This document shows positions 40,047 through 52,029 of a stretch of DNA of 64,000 nt, in pieces. Location: NCBI RefSeq assembly GCF_028389875.1, contig NC_084665.1, positions 5,953,501-6,017,500 on the forward strand, given 5' to 3'. The notes below the pieces were generated by a model that saw only the letters and a list, made by a program, of their open reading frames with translations, did no database searches and was not told the origin of the DNA. This stretch comes from Rhea pennata (Eukaryota; Chordata; Aves; Rheiformes; Rheidae). Every line of letters begins with the position of its first letter. Position 1 is the first letter of the stretch. Made by a program: the position numbers and the translations under genes.

Positions 40047-40071
40047 GTGTAAGAACCTCTAGTTCTTACAC
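40047..40071. repeat. Perfect 10-bp inverted repeat, 5-base loop
   Basis: GTGTAAGAAC (40047-40056) is followed by CTCTA and the exact reverse complement GTTCTTACAC (40062-40071). It can form a cruciform or RNA hairpin. The stem is too short for a microRNA precursor, and no known element is recognised. Confidence 0.8.
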
Positions 40072-40189
40072 ATATGGATTTGTTCCATTAGGATTGTTTT
40101 ATTTACAGAAAGGCAGATGAGGAATGCAAAATACTCCTCACAAAAACAAAAAGGTAGCTGTAAAATTCAGCATAGTAGTTGGGTATCCA

Positions 40190-40435
40190 TATTGGACAGG
40201 ATGAGAAGCAGAGGAGTAACTGAAGAAAGGGTGACTTAGGCTAGATATTAGGACTGTGTTTTGTAATGATAAGGACAGCTGAGCACTGGAATAGATCTGT
40301 TCACCCAGGCTGTGTAGTCTCTGTCATTGGAGGGGTCTAGTTTAGGTATGCTGGTCTGGCTTTAGCACAGGAGGATAGAGTTGCCTCTCCAGGGCCTTGC
40401 TGACTTACCTACAGGATTTTAGGGAAGTCACAGAT
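40190..40435 (+). repeat. Old CR1 LINE relic
   Basis: TAGGCTAGATATTAGGAC, followed by AGCACTGGAATAGATCTGTT and then CATTGGAGGGGTCTAGTTTA, follows the order of the CR1 ORF2 3' end (GATATTAGG, then CACTGGAA and CAGG, then CTTGGAGG). The segment GGAGGATAGAGTTGCCTCTC, followed by CAGGGCC, matches a decayed CR1 3' UTR. The copy is strongly diverged with no open frame. Confidence 0.72.
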
Positions 40436-43400
40436 GTGCCAAGTTACACCAGACCCGATCTGGTATATGTTGGTAATTTTTAAATGAAAAAGAGACTAGC
40501 TGAGTGCTTCCAAACAGCAACTGACTGTTGATTTCCACCTTTCCTTTTAATTACAGCTGGCTGATCATGGTGGCAAAGTAGGTAACTTGTCACACTGTAA
40601 CACAAAGCCTACAGCACTTGAGCACAGACCTCTCTCTGCTAAATCACTTGCAACCTAGTGGTGTTGCAGAGGCAAAAAAGCTGGCCCAGGTTATGCTAAT
40701 TCAGTTTAAAGAAGAAAGCAATCAAGGTACCGGGTCACTTCATAACAGATTTTGGCTTTCCTCATTGGCACCTCTCATTGTTATCTAAACACACTCAGTA
40801 CTTGCCTCTTGGTACAGATGCTGGGGTTTACAAACAACACTTCAGCTGGATGGTCTAGCACTCGGTGTCTTTCTAACTACAGTAGCTGCACCAGCACCTA
40901 ATGTTTTAATATACTGTTGTAATATATCCTGCAGCTTGGAATTCAGTAATTTACAAAGGCAAGTAAGACACTGTAGACAGAGTCTGAGGGAAAAAAACAG
41001 CTCTTAGTAGTGTCCTGTAATAAAAGCATTTTGGGGAGAAAGAGTGCAAGCAAGCACCACAGCAGGCTAGATTAGACATTCAATCCTGCCTCCTCCTCAA
41101 CCATCAGTTGAAACAATTCAGTATGCAAAAAGATAATTCTTTGATTTTAAACATCTTTACAGTTAAAATCCCGTCAGACTTTCTCTAGTCTTAAGCACCA
41201 CCTTATCGATTCTGTTTACATGAGAAATGCCACCTTCATATGACAAATACAAGTCTTACATTTCGAAGACAGCAGACCTGAGAGTTCAAAACAATGATTC
41301 ATACAGCTACTACGACCACTGAAACTGAGGTGCAATGCTGCAAAGCACCAAAGTGCACCCACAAATATAAGCCCCTCATCTGAAATAATTTAAAATCTAA
41401 TAAAGACAGACATAAGAGTTCTTCGGCACTTTGGAGAGTTACTAGACTCTCGTTTCTGAACTACTCCATGAGAATTTCAGCCAAGTGTGTTTTGTTTGGA
41501 AACACAGCAAAGAGCCTAAAGCTAACAGATCATTGAACAAAAATAAACATGCAGCCAAATCCACATCCCAATAGAGATCTTGTAGACTGCAGCAGTATTG
41601 CCCTAGCATCCCCATCAGCATAACCCATGACGTTCAAAACTGAAGGCCCTGAACCTGACAGAACTCTGCTTCTGTGCCTTAGTCTTAGCAGTGGGACCTG
41701 TGGGGATTTCCAGTCATTCTCAAAATGCTCAGATCTCACAAGGAGGTGTAGGTACGGACATGAAGAATGGATAATGGAAACCCACAGATACTGGCTTGAC
41801 AACACAACATGTACCTTTACATTCAGCAAAGCTTCAAAGTGAAGGGAGAGTTTGCTAGTGTTTGAAAGTTCAAATTTAGGCCTCCAAATGCGTATCAGAG
41901 AATCCGAATAGCTGGCCTCATTTTTGAGGGTGCTGCTTGCAGCTCCCACTGAAGTTTCATTAATGCTTGACACACCCATGCTTTAGAAATTAGGCATTTA
42001 TGTATCTGTCCAAGTATGGAGAGTAAGAGTCCTCTCTCTGCCTAGCAGCCTTTTTTTTTTTTTTTTTTTTTCCCTAAATGATCAAATTACTAATATTGTC
42101 CTGCATCGCTCATTTAGGGCTTAAGTTTGACCTAATTGCAAAGGACATGCTAAGCAGCTATTACAGAGAACTGTCAGCAGCAGCAGCATGTACACAGTGA
42201 ACACTAAATCCTGCCTTTGATTTATCAGCACACAGATGCATGCCATATTGGAGGTAAAATTTTAAATATTGTGTATTTAGTTGTTGTCATCTTTGGATTC
42301 TGTAATAAGAAACAGAAGGTTGTTTCCAGCACTGCCAGGACTGGTGTCCCAGGAAGCATTTTGTATGAGTTATAAAGAGCATAGGTAAAACATCTGATGT
42401 CATGCCTGGAGAATACAAACACCCCTACCAAGTGGTGGAGCTCAGATCCACAAAACAAACTCTGGGTGAGCTCAGGTTTCTGTAGAGTATTTAGCTTTTA
42501 ACAACTGTTTTAGCAAAACACCTGGATGCCTTCTCTAATCAACAGAGGATAGACACAAGCAGCAAGCAGATCACTTCTTACCAAGGACAGCAATTAGCAG
42601 TTGCCTTCTAGGGGAACCCATGTCAGGGGTGAAGCCTGCATAACTAGCTTGAATTGTACAAGCAATGTTTAGACAGCTAAAATTACAGCATCATCACCTA
42701 CCTACTCAGGCAAAGAAAAGAGAACAAAGTTGAAGCCATCAGATCCTCCGCCATGAAGATTCTCCCACACATACTCCCTTGCAAGCTGCGAAAGGTTGCA
42801 AAGCTGCTCTTGGGTTTTTGGTGTTTCTTGGTGATTACTTCTGCACAAAGAGTACCACAGCTATTCTGACTGCATATTGGATGAAACCTGCTTTACTGAG
42901 AATTATCAATAGCCCCCATTACCTCCCTCTGCACCTCCAGAGAGACTAAGTCTGAAGCCTGAGTTCTGGCACTTGGGAGAGAGGCACAGAAAGCCCAGTC
43001 CTGCCAAGACTTGCAGGAGTGAATAGAGCAGAATTTATCTCCAGCAAGGTCTGGAAGCAGAGCCAGCATCTGTTTGCTGACAAAACTTTCAATCAGAAAA
43101 ATGAAACCTGAAGGTACCCAATCTGACTGCAGCATTATAACACAGCCTTTGCTAGCTATTCCAAAGCCACCTTCTAAAATAAGGGGCCTCTGTGCACCAC
43201 TCAGGTCATTCAGAAAAGCCTGGAAGGGCATGTTGATGACAACAGACCTTTGTATAAATGAGAATATGGCTCAAAATCTATCGATTTACAATACCTCCTT
43301 CTGTACCATAAAATCCTTCAGTATTTCTGCAAAACAAAGAGAAAAACTGGTTTAATAGTAACATCAGCTTTGAGAGTTTCCCAACATGCGTTACAAAACT

Positions 43401-46400
43401 AAAAATCACTAAAACAAAACAACTTAGGAAGCAGTGTTAACTAAATGCCAGGTACAGCAATAAGAAAATCAATTAATGGGAGGAAGTAATAGCCTTTTTT
43501 TTCCCATTGTCTTTATGCTTAAGACTAAAATAGCCAAGATATATTTAATGCACGGAAGGACTACAGCTATATGCATCACTTGAAAGAGGGGCCTCCAGTA
43601 GGTCTCATCAGCAGCAATAATTGTTTACCAGACACAAAAATCCTCTAGGTGTTAAATGGATACCAGGGAGCAGTGTTCAAGTGACATGGAGAAAAGATTG
43701 TCCTAGGGATCTGCAAGCCAGAAGCACAGCTGTGAAATTGCTCTGGCAGACACTGTCACAGCTAATAACATGATCCTTTCAAACACATACATTAGAGTCT
43801 TCATGGCACTTGTAATTTGTTAAAACTCCCAATCTGTCACTTTTTTTCTGAGAACAGAAGGAGAAAACAAGCCTGTGCTCTGCTTTTCTGTGCATACCTC
43901 TGTTCACCAGCACTTCTTACATTCTTACATGTTTTACAGGGTTTCTTTTAAAACACCAGGCAGGTATTAAAGGGCAGACAAAGAGAAGAATGATTTCTGT
44001 TGCTTGCACGCTTGTGGCTATATAAGGGACAGTAGCATGCACACGCCAGGGAAAATGGCATTTGTGAGATTCCAAACCAGCACATTCAGAAGTACAGCAA
44101 TTGCAATTCAGGTGGAAAGATAAACCACTGGCACCATTTAAATGCACTCTGTGTTTCCGAAATGCCAACTGTAAAAAACTGCTGATATTTAATTTCATTA
44201 GATATACTGCATCTGGTGTTTATGGCTTAGTACTGTTGCCAGAGAGCCCCAGGAGCTTCGGTCTGGGAGCCAAGCCAGTGTCTACCAACTTAGTTGGACT
44301 ACTGTGGATACACAAAGGTCCAATATTCCTCTGATTTAAAGCTTTCAGGCAGATTTTCAGAGACTTTTGTTTTATTTATAGTTAGCATGTGTGGAGAGAA
44401 ATAAAACAGTCATTTAATATGCTGTGCAATTATGGGTTTATTTCTTCCAGTTTCTCATTTCAGTAGCTTATTCTGAAGCCCAGAGAACTGGAAATCTGTG
44501 TATTTCTATCTTAACCATTCGTATATGGATAGACAGAAAGAAATTCAGTAATGGAATGTCTTTCCATTAAAAAATAAAAAGCCAGTATACAGCTTTATTA
44601 TAAAACTGTACATTACACTATTTATGCAGATGGCCATCATAGCTGTTACACGCAGTTAAATGTTCTTCTTTCTGTCACCCCTTACAGCATATATTTATAT
44701 GTTTGTTATATGAAGCTCTGATTTATGAATGCAGATGCCCTGGTGTTCTTATACCTAGAGGTTTTAGATTCTTTTCTGCTTGAAACTGGAATATCTGCTC
44801 CCTAAACCCCTACAGAAAATCAGAGGAATTCTGTTCATTAAATTGACCAAAAAATGTGCATCTCAGCCTAAAGAAAACTAAACAGGATTAGCAAAACAGA
44901 AAGCATATTCTGTCTTCAGGGAATATTTTAAGCATCTGAGCGGACAACAAAATATTAAATAAAAATGTGCACAATTTTATTTTCCAAGGGTGTGTGGAAT
45001 GCTTGGCCATCTGCTATAAATGTGAGGCTGCCAAATATCACAGATTCACACCTTGAGTTTGGAAATTGAGTTCACATGGCAAATCCATGTATTTCTTGTG
45101 GTGTCTGCATTCCATCAGCCTTTCCTTTACCTGCTACTCAGTTTCACACTTCACTGACTACTAAGCTGGATTGTTTCATGGTTTTTAAAAGGGTAGAGCC
45201 CAGTTTTGCAAAGTCCCATTGATACCTGACTATATGCCTCAGGTTTTCAGAATGGGGCAGCATAAGAAAATCAGTTTGGGAGATCAGGGCCTCTGCTCAA
45301 AGCCACTGGCAACAGGAATGGAATAACATTGTGCAATTTAGGAAAAATTCCTCCTTCCATTCTGAAAAAGTAATCAAGAGGAACATCCTTGAAGGCTGAA
45401 CTTTAACAGACTACCAGCTTATACTATGAAAAACACTGAAGCTTCCATGACAATCTTACTTAACCAAACCCAGACACACTTTTAGTTCATATCAACCTGT
45501 TCCTTGCATGTAATTAACTGAGAATATAGGAATAGCGCACCCCTAATTTGAAGAGTGTTAAATAGATTAGGACCAAGGCAAGAACAGCTAAACAAGGTTT
45601 CAGGCAATTTGATTGGAAATCTTGCATGGATTCATCTTCTTGCCATTGTCTATAGCACAACTTTACAGTGAGAGCTGCAAGCTAATGCAAAAGTCACCAT
45701 TATGCTTGTTGAGCTTCAGAGGAAATCTGTTTCTAGCACCTACTGGCAATTGACAAGATAACAAATATAGATTGGCACTTTTTAATGTTCAGTAACCTAT
45801 CTAACACTTTTTTAATGCTTCCTCAAATGTAGAAGCTTTAAACCCTTCTATTATCGTACTTGGTAGTCAGCTATTTAGCAGACATACAGTCACGGGTTGT
45901 AGTCACTGAAACTGTGGTACACCTCCAGTGCTTTCACAGCTTTGAGGTCCGTGACTGGCTGGACACAAGACTGTGGGTATGTCTGCTCCACCAAATACGC
46001 CAGCTCACTCAGGCACCACTGCCAGTATGCCCACAGTAGGATAGATCTCAAAGCTGGATACAGTCAGGTCGAAAAAGCTGGAAAAATACTTGGGTATTTT
46101 GGATATGCTAAATTATTTCCCTGTAATCTTACCAGCAAACCTGAGCTAGCTAGTTCAAGACTACTCCACGTAGCCTTGCTTGAGCCGTGGTCAGTGCTGT
46201 ACAGACAAAAGCGACCTTGTCTTTTTTTTATTTTACCCTAAGTTTTTGTAAGGAATATTTTGCAAGGAATATTTTTCATTTAATAGCTTATCTGTCTCTT
46301 GTGCTCAGGACCTGTCCTGAGTTTTGTGTCCTTTTTCATAGTTTTCATCAGAAACTGCATAGAGCATTTCACAGGATTAAACTGCTGTTTTGCCTTATCT

Positions 46401-47579
46401 GCAGAAAGGAGATAACCCTCACCTACCTTTTAAGTTTTATTTTCTATGAACACTTTCACAGCAAAGCCTGCTGCCTTCCCTGCCTCTTAGAGGGCATGCA
46501 CAGCATCATTTGAAATTCTGGGATACCTTGAGATCCTTCTCCCTCCAATCTGCTGCAATTATTTAAAAATCACTTCCTCTTCAACTCTTCTGAAAGACTT
46601 AAGTTTTTTATGTAGGTCCCTGCTGGCATACCATACATCTACTTGGAGAAGTTCTTTGAAAAGTATCTGTTGTCAATACCACATCATTCATCAGCACTAA
46701 ACCAAATATATTTCTCAGAACTCACGTTTGTTGTCTGTCTCTGAGGTTCTCCTAGTGGAATAGGATGAAATTAAATCTAAATTAGGCTTTAAATTATTTA
46801 ATCAGAGATCACTGAGTTTGGAAAGTCATACTAGAGAATGAGCACCCAGGGAAGTAGTCAAACATGATTTTTGGAGAAGAGGATAGAAAGAGAAGAGAAG
46901 GAATTGATGCATCATATCAGGTATGTAAAATCACAAATGTTGTCATTCCTGACAGAAAAGGGGCACAAGCTGCTCTTTTGTTCCAGTTAGGCAGAAAATA
47001 ATCTCTGCCACACTTAGGAGTTGCACCCTTCCTTCTCAGAAGGAATCAGGTCCTAGAGGTTCTGAAAAATCTGACAGATTATGGTATTATTAGAGTTCAA
47101 AGTACCTGTATGTTCAATGTAAAACACGAACTTTTTTCATATTAATCGTTCTTACTGCCATGATGCCCTCCTATACCAGATAAAGCTAATTAGAACTCAA
47201 AGGCTCTATTAATACCACTACTGCTTTTAACTCAACAGTGACACAAACAGGTTTCTTTGAGGAAAGGATATTTTCGAGTTGAATTATACCTGAATCTACC
47301 ATAAATCAAACGTTTCATAATAGACCCTCAAAACAATACTCGCTTTGAGTAACTAAATAGCCCTGACCATGTTTACCCTTACCCCACTTCTCCCTTCCCA
47401 GTTACCACGGAACACTACGAATCCCTTGAATCTACCCTGAGGGATGCAGAACAGCCGTGCTCTGGGAAAAAACTGTTTGCTCCAACCTTTTGTAATTATG
47501 ATTTCAAAAAAACCTTGAACCCTGCCCCAAAACGCTAGAGAAAAAACAAGTAAAAACCAAAAAACCACTCGGCAAGCAC
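40436..47579. other. Non-coding stretch upstream of TMEM17
   Basis: No gene is recognised. It contains a T21 run (42051-42071), a near-tandem AAGGAATATTTT pair (about 46250-46275) and AT-rich intervals (44340-44700). The DNA just before 47580 is AT-rich and changes abruptly to the TMEM17 CpG island. Confidence 0.6.
42051..42071. repeat. T21 tract
   Basis: Twenty-one uninterrupted T in non-coding DNA. Confidence 0.85.
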
Positions 47580-47643
47580 CCCGAAGGGTACAGCGGCCGG
47601 GCACGCCGTGCTCGGACGCCCCAACGCCTGACAGACACCGGCT

Positions 47644-47645
<2 letters not shown>

Positions 47646-47692
<47 letters not shown>
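47646..47692 (+). repeat. CCG/CGG trinucleotide repeat, about 16 copies
   Basis: An uninterrupted GCC/CCG tract of 47 bases ends about 108 bases before the TMEM17 start codon, so it lies in the core promoter or 5' UTR. On the minus strand it reads as a run of Arg codons in a chance frame. Confidence 0.95.
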
Positions 47693-47753
47693 GTCCTGAG
47701 GCGGCGAGCGGCCGCGCCGGCGGCGGGGAGGAGAAAACGCCCGCCGGCCGCAC

Positions 47754-47765
47754 TGCGCCTGCGCG
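47754..47765 (+). promoter_or_regulatory. NRF1-like site upstream of TMEM17
   Basis: TGCGCCTGCGCG differs from the NRF1 consensus by one base (C for A at the centre) and lies 35 bases before the start codon. Such sites are frequent in CpG-island promoters. Confidence 0.4.
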
Positions 47766-47799
47766 CCGCCCCGGCCACGGCGGGTCGCGGCGCCGCAGC

Positions 47800-47902
47800 A
47801 TGTCGCTGCCCGAGCCCCTGAGGAGGCGGCTCGGCTCCTTCAGCCGCACTGTCTTTACCGACAGCAGCCGCACTGGCCCGCAGTGCCCGGGCAACAGCGC
47901 AG
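47800..47902 (+). CDS. TMEM17: TMEM17 coding exon 1
   Basis: It encodes residues 1-34 (MSLPEPLRRRLGSF onwards) and ends one base into the next codon at the donor CAG|GTAAGC. The N-terminal segment is basic and cytosolic. Confidence 0.94.
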
Positions 47903-50900
47903 GTAAGCGCGGCGGCTGGCCGGGCGCCTGCCAGCGACAGGCATGGCGGCGGGGGACAGCGCCCGCCGAGGCGATGAAGCTGAGGCGCGCGGGGGAGGGG
48001 GCGTGCCAGGAGTAAAGATGGCGGCACCAACCGCCGCCTAGAGGCCGTTGGGGCGGGGTCGCGCTCGCGGCCGTTTCCGCGGTGTGCTCCCTGGGCTGGC
48101 GGGGCCGGCCGGCGCCGCCCGCGTGCTCCGTGGAGTCGCTGCCGATAACGTAGCTTAACGGGTGTTTTCTGGAGTAAAACAATAGCGGCTGCGGTATCTC
48201 TCAGCACTTGACGTGCTTCACTAAACGAGGAGGAGTCTGACTGAGAAGCGGTTCCACAGGCCATTCTGCAGCCACCTTCACAACTTGATAAGCGACTTTG
48301 TACAAAATGTTGCAGATAAAACACACCGTTGCCACACACCGTGCACTCAGACTATACCAAAATAAAAAAAAATATATATATATATAAATGATTTATAAAG
48401 ACCACTGAAAACAAATAAAAGCTCGGAGCTGTTGGTTTTAAGCTCCACAGTCCTGCACAAAGTTACAATGCCAGATACTTAGAGCGGAAGGAGATGTACC
48501 AAGCCAAAATGCAAAGCTTCAATACGCAAGTTTTCCCTATCTTCTTCCAAGTCTTATCAATAAGGGCCCATAACTGCATTACAGGATCAATTCCTCATTA
48601 CAGCCACCTGACCACACAGGATATTTTTCTTAACTCCAGGAATAGCTGCTATTTTTACACATTTCTGTTACCTTTTCTTTCATGAAAACTCCTACATGAA
48701 TGCCAAAACCTACAGCAAATGGACCATTAACCTATATGAGGTCCTGATTTCAAATCTTAAGTTTACACATACATGCCTTAGTGAGTTGCCCTAGCACCAA
48801 AGAATTAGCCATTGGGTTACTTGGTGTCGTTTCTGCGTATTTTTACAATCCCACAAAGTAAACAGTAGTTCAGTTTAGGAGTAGAAAGATGAATTAGAGA
48901 TGACTTATATTTCTAAGCATTCATACAAAACACAATCTTGTAACTTGAGAAGAACTCAGTACTGCTATGAACGCTGTGTCACTACGACCTAAAAGTACCT
49001 GAAACAGTCTCGTCGTCTGTTTTTAAATAACAAGGCCGTGAACTATTACATTTTCATCTAATACATATGGAACAGAACAAGTTATAATTAGTCAGTCTGA
49101 TTTTTTGAGAGATAAAACAATGTTTTAGAATTGTACCTCAGTGCCCTCTAAAATCCACAATTTTAGTTCTAGTTCTGGTATTTGGAGATTGATTCGTTAG
49201 AACAGCTGACAGTTGCTGGGACAAATTTCAGTAGATAGTCAAACTGCTTTGAGGTACCTATAGATTTTTCATTCCTTTGCAGATGAAGGAGACTGTTGAT
49301 ATTTAAAAATGGGATGATTAAAAAGCACTGGTTGTCTTGCACCTTCTATTTCAGTATAGCAAGTCCTTGCCCATCACCCCTTACCTTAAGGTTTGTCCCA
49401 GTTCTGTCCCCAAATCCTCCTCCCTTCCCAGCTAGTCCAGTAGCTACTATGAACACTTCCGCAACGGGCATAAAGACTTCTGGAACAGACTGTACCGGGC
49501 TGCATGTGGCTGGACTGGAAACAGGGATGACAGACTGAGATGGAACAAAGACAGGTATGAGAATGGCTGGAAGATTTGAAAAGAGATGGCATTATCAGGA
49601 GAGAGGTGGTTTGAAGTCAAAAGTGAAAAAAACATGGCTGATTGATGGTCTAAATTTCAATTGAATATCACCTTTGTGGCAGATGGGGACACAGGACTTG
49701 CATACAAAACAGCAGGTCCAAATTGGCAGCTCACAATGAAAACTTTCTAAACTTGCACCAATAGTACCAAGTGAAGATTTGTCTGAAAACTGCATTTGGG
49801 GAAAATGTGAGAAATGAGACTTGGTAATTAAAGTAAATTGGATGCGGTATCAGTTAACTAGACTATGGCAATAAAATTTAGTCCATTAAAAACAAATGAT
49901 TCTCTTGGATGCCCGTGTAAGTTTTTCCTTGTTTAGAATCTAATGTTCTAAGTCTATGGTTAAGCCCTAAATGTGAAATTTAGGGCCTGCGTAGTGTTAC
50001 ACAGTTCAGTATTTGTTTTTCTTTGCACTATGTCAACTCATTTCCTTTTCTCAAGACTTTAAAGGATAAGTTTGATACATACAATGAATTATTGGCTCCA
50101 AAGAACTAAAAGAATTACTGTTTTCTTGCAATGTCACTCTGTATTCAAATGTCTATGATTCAAAATGGAGAGTGGGCAATGGAAGCCTGCTCTGTAGGAG
50201 CAAGTCCCTACCCAGGAAGGTCAGCAACAAAATGAGAGTAAGCCAGTATGTATTCATTTAAACTCGGGACATTTTCTTAAGAACAACAGAAAAAAAAATG
50301 CCACCTCCTACTTCTACAATATCAGGATATACTACTACTTGAACTAAATCAATCAATTTATTTCAGAGATTGTTGATTAGCTGGTAGCTTATGATGTACT
50401 CCACAGTCAAACACTTGATTTGAATTTATAACTAAGGGATCAAAATTCTGTATCCTGTGAGCCTAAAGTTACATTAGATTCTGGGAAATGGTATAACCAA
50501 AGACAGGGCAGAGTTTTTTCTCTAGATCTCGGAAAATATCATTCTTAATATTTAATTTGGCTGAGATCACCGCTAATGTCCTGCCTGAAGCTAAGATGGA
50601 GAAATATCTTTCTGCCATACTTAATGAAGGGAATTGTGAAGCAAACTAGGAGTAATAAAGACTTCTTTCTATCTACAGATAATGAAATAATTTCCAGTTT
50701 ACCACTGCAGATGTCCCTTTATTTCAACGTTTATTTTTTCCCGCTTTGGTGGCTCAGCACTATTGTCATGCTCCAATTCAAGGTGAGTCCAGAAGGAAAG
50801 TAATGGTTGATATGTAATGGTTAATATGCATTATTAAATGCATTATGAAAGTAATGGTTAATATGCATCTGATCAGACACTTCCTGGTACAGAGGTGAAG

Positions 50901-51903
50901 CTCACTGGAGTTAGAGCTTAGTAGTTCTATGTGGGAATTGCTTGTAACTGGATGTTCTGAGGACATTTGAAAGCCAATACAGCACTGTCAACTTAGAGTA
51001 GCATACAGTATCTTCATTTAACAAAGACAGCACATTATGAAATAGCACGGTAGAAACTTTTACTCTCTTCTTCCCACTAGTATCCAATCTTGTCAGATTA
51101 CTACAAGTTCATTGTGGTCACAGTCATCATCCTAGCCTCTCTAATAGAGGTCATCCGGCTATACCTGGGATACATGGGCAATCTCCAGGAGAAGGTATGT
51201 TACCTTATATACATATTAATTTGTACAGGAGAGCTGAATGGGGATTGAATATAAATAAAATGGTTTGCCAGTTCCTTCAAGAAGCTTAAGTTGAAGACAT
51301 GGTTATTTCTGTCAGCTACAGTCTGCATCTTCTGTCCCCTTGGCTTTCGCTTCCCTTAGCGTTTGGGCATTCCAAGAAGTTTTTACTCAGAAAAGAGATC
51401 TCTTGCAGCCCAAAACTGTTTTGTCAGAAAAATAAGTACTCTTAAGAACACCGTATATGGAAATGTTAAACCACCTCACTTCACCATTTCACATTATGTG
51501 CTGGTTTTTGAAAGATAAAAGTGTGGGCTTTATCCACAAAAATTTGTATTTTTTCTACTCCACCTGCCAGTTTTTAACTGATGTCTTCCTGTTGTAGGTC
51601 CCTGAGCTGGCTGGGTTTTGGCTTCTGAGCCTTCTACTGCAATTGCCTATAATTCTCTTCTTGCTGTTCAATGAAGGCCTGAAAATTCAGCCGCTGGAAC
51701 GAGCTGTCAATATAATCTTTGCTTTCTTCCTCACCTTTCAAGTCATTGCAGCCTTTCTTGCCCTGAGAAAAATGGTAAACCAACTGGCAACTCACTTCCG
51801 CCTCAATGAGTTTGACCGGCTGGAGGAACACCCTGTACCTGATTTTTACGGCCTAGGAAAAGAAGAGGGTGCATTCTCCTTGGCTGCTATGGGCCCGTAT
51901 TGA
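47800..51903 (+). CDS. TMEM17: TMEM17, transmembrane protein 17 (four exons, complete)
   Basis: The coding parts are 47800-47902, 50679-50782, 51081-51194 and 51598-51903. All introns are GT-AG, the phases agree (1, 0, 0), and the protein has 208 residues, against about 198 in the human protein. TMEM17 is a four-pass membrane protein of the ciliary transition zone, part of the MKS/B9 complex that gates membrane-protein entry into cilia. Likely membrane helices are residues 47-67 (with FFPLWW), 77-99, 112-132 and 143-163. Strongly conserved-looking stretches are RTGP near residue 24, LQMSLYFN, DYYKFIVV, EVIRLYLGY, GNLQEKVPELAGFWLLSLLL and LRKMVNQL. The start has A at -3 and sits just inside the CpG island. 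The C-terminal tail after FDRL is longer than, and unlike, the mammalian form as I remember it. The gene is convergent with the SEA/EGF gene to its right. Confidence 0.96.
48015..48024 (+). promoter_or_regulatory. YY1-type motif in intron 1
   Basis: AAGATGGCGG matches the common YY1 site found near CpG-island promoters. It lies 113 bases inside intron 1. Occupancy is inferred only from the match. Confidence 0.45.
48371..48386. repeat. TA dinucleotide run
   Basis: A short alternating AT stretch in TMEM17 intron 1, preceded by an A-run. Confidence 0.8.
50679..50782 (+). CDS. TMEM17: TMEM17 coding exon 2
   Basis: It completes Asp35 and encodes residues 36-69, including the first membrane helix. 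The acceptor is CTATCTACAG and the donor AAG|GTGAGT; the exon ends on a complete codon. Confidence 0.95.
50800..50867. repeat. GTAATGGTTAATATGCA repeats in intron 2
   Basis: Two identical 17-base copies (50814-50830, 50851-50867) and a partial copy at 50800-50813 lie just downstream of the exon 2 donor. Confidence 0.85.
51081..51194 (+). CDS. TMEM17: TMEM17 coding exon 3
   Basis: Thirty-eight codons (residues 70-107) encode the second membrane helix and the GNLQEK loop. The acceptor is TTCCCACTAG and the donor AAG|GTATGT; phase is 0 at both ends. Confidence 0.95.
51195..51597 (+). other. TMEM17: TMEM17 intron 3
   Basis: A 403-base GT-AG intron, with a T-rich stretch before the final GTTGTAG. 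Nothing else is recognised in it. Confidence 0.9.
51598..51903 (+). CDS. TMEM17: TMEM17 coding exon 4 with stop
   Basis: It encodes residues 108-208, the third and fourth membrane helices and the C-terminal tail, and ends with TGA. The tail after FDRL is acidic and aromatic (ending in AAMGPY). Confidence 0.95.
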   Translation, partial: VPELAGFWLLSLLLQLPIILFLLFNEGLKIQPLERAVNIIFAFFLTFQVIAAFLALRKMVNQLATHFRLNEFDRLEEHPVPDFYGLGKEEGAFSLAAMGPY

Positions 51904-52029
51904 AGAGTTCTCCTGACAAGTGTTGGCTGGGGATCCGCATTGAGGGCCTGAGAAGTCACCAGAGGCATGCCTCACGCTGCAACAGCTCCATTTCCATTTT
52001 GTTAGGTCATTCTTGACCTTCCTACTTCA

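Larger units (their letters stand above)
35903..40189. other. Non-coding stretch
   Basis: No gene is recognised. The only clear element is a CAAA tetranucleotide repeat at 38364-38394. Confidence 0.6.
47580..48150 (+). promoter_or_regulatory. TMEM17: CpG island promoter of TMEM17
   Basis: A sharp rise in GC and CpG density covers the region upstream of the TMEM17 start codon, exon 1 and the beginning of intron 1. It contains a CCG repeat (47646-47692), an NRF1-like site TGCGCCTGCGCG (47754-47765, one mismatch to the YGCGCAYGCGCR consensus) and, in intron 1, a YY1-type AAGATGGCGG (48015-48024). No TATA box is seen, which fits a broadly expressed CpG-island promoter. The exact transcription start is not visible. 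Confidence 0.85.
47903..50678 (+). other. TMEM17: TMEM17 intron 1
   Basis: The 2776-base intron starts with GTAAGC in the CpG island and ends with CTATCTACAG. It carries a YY1-type motif (48015-48024) and a TA microsatellite (48371-48386). No exon or transposon is recognised inside. Confidence 0.9.

Noticed and set aside
47353-48339. 328-codon minus-strand open frame with a long poly-Arg run
   Set aside because: The Arg run is just the CCG repeat read backwards. The frame overlaps the TMEM17 promoter and exon 1, has biased composition and no domain.
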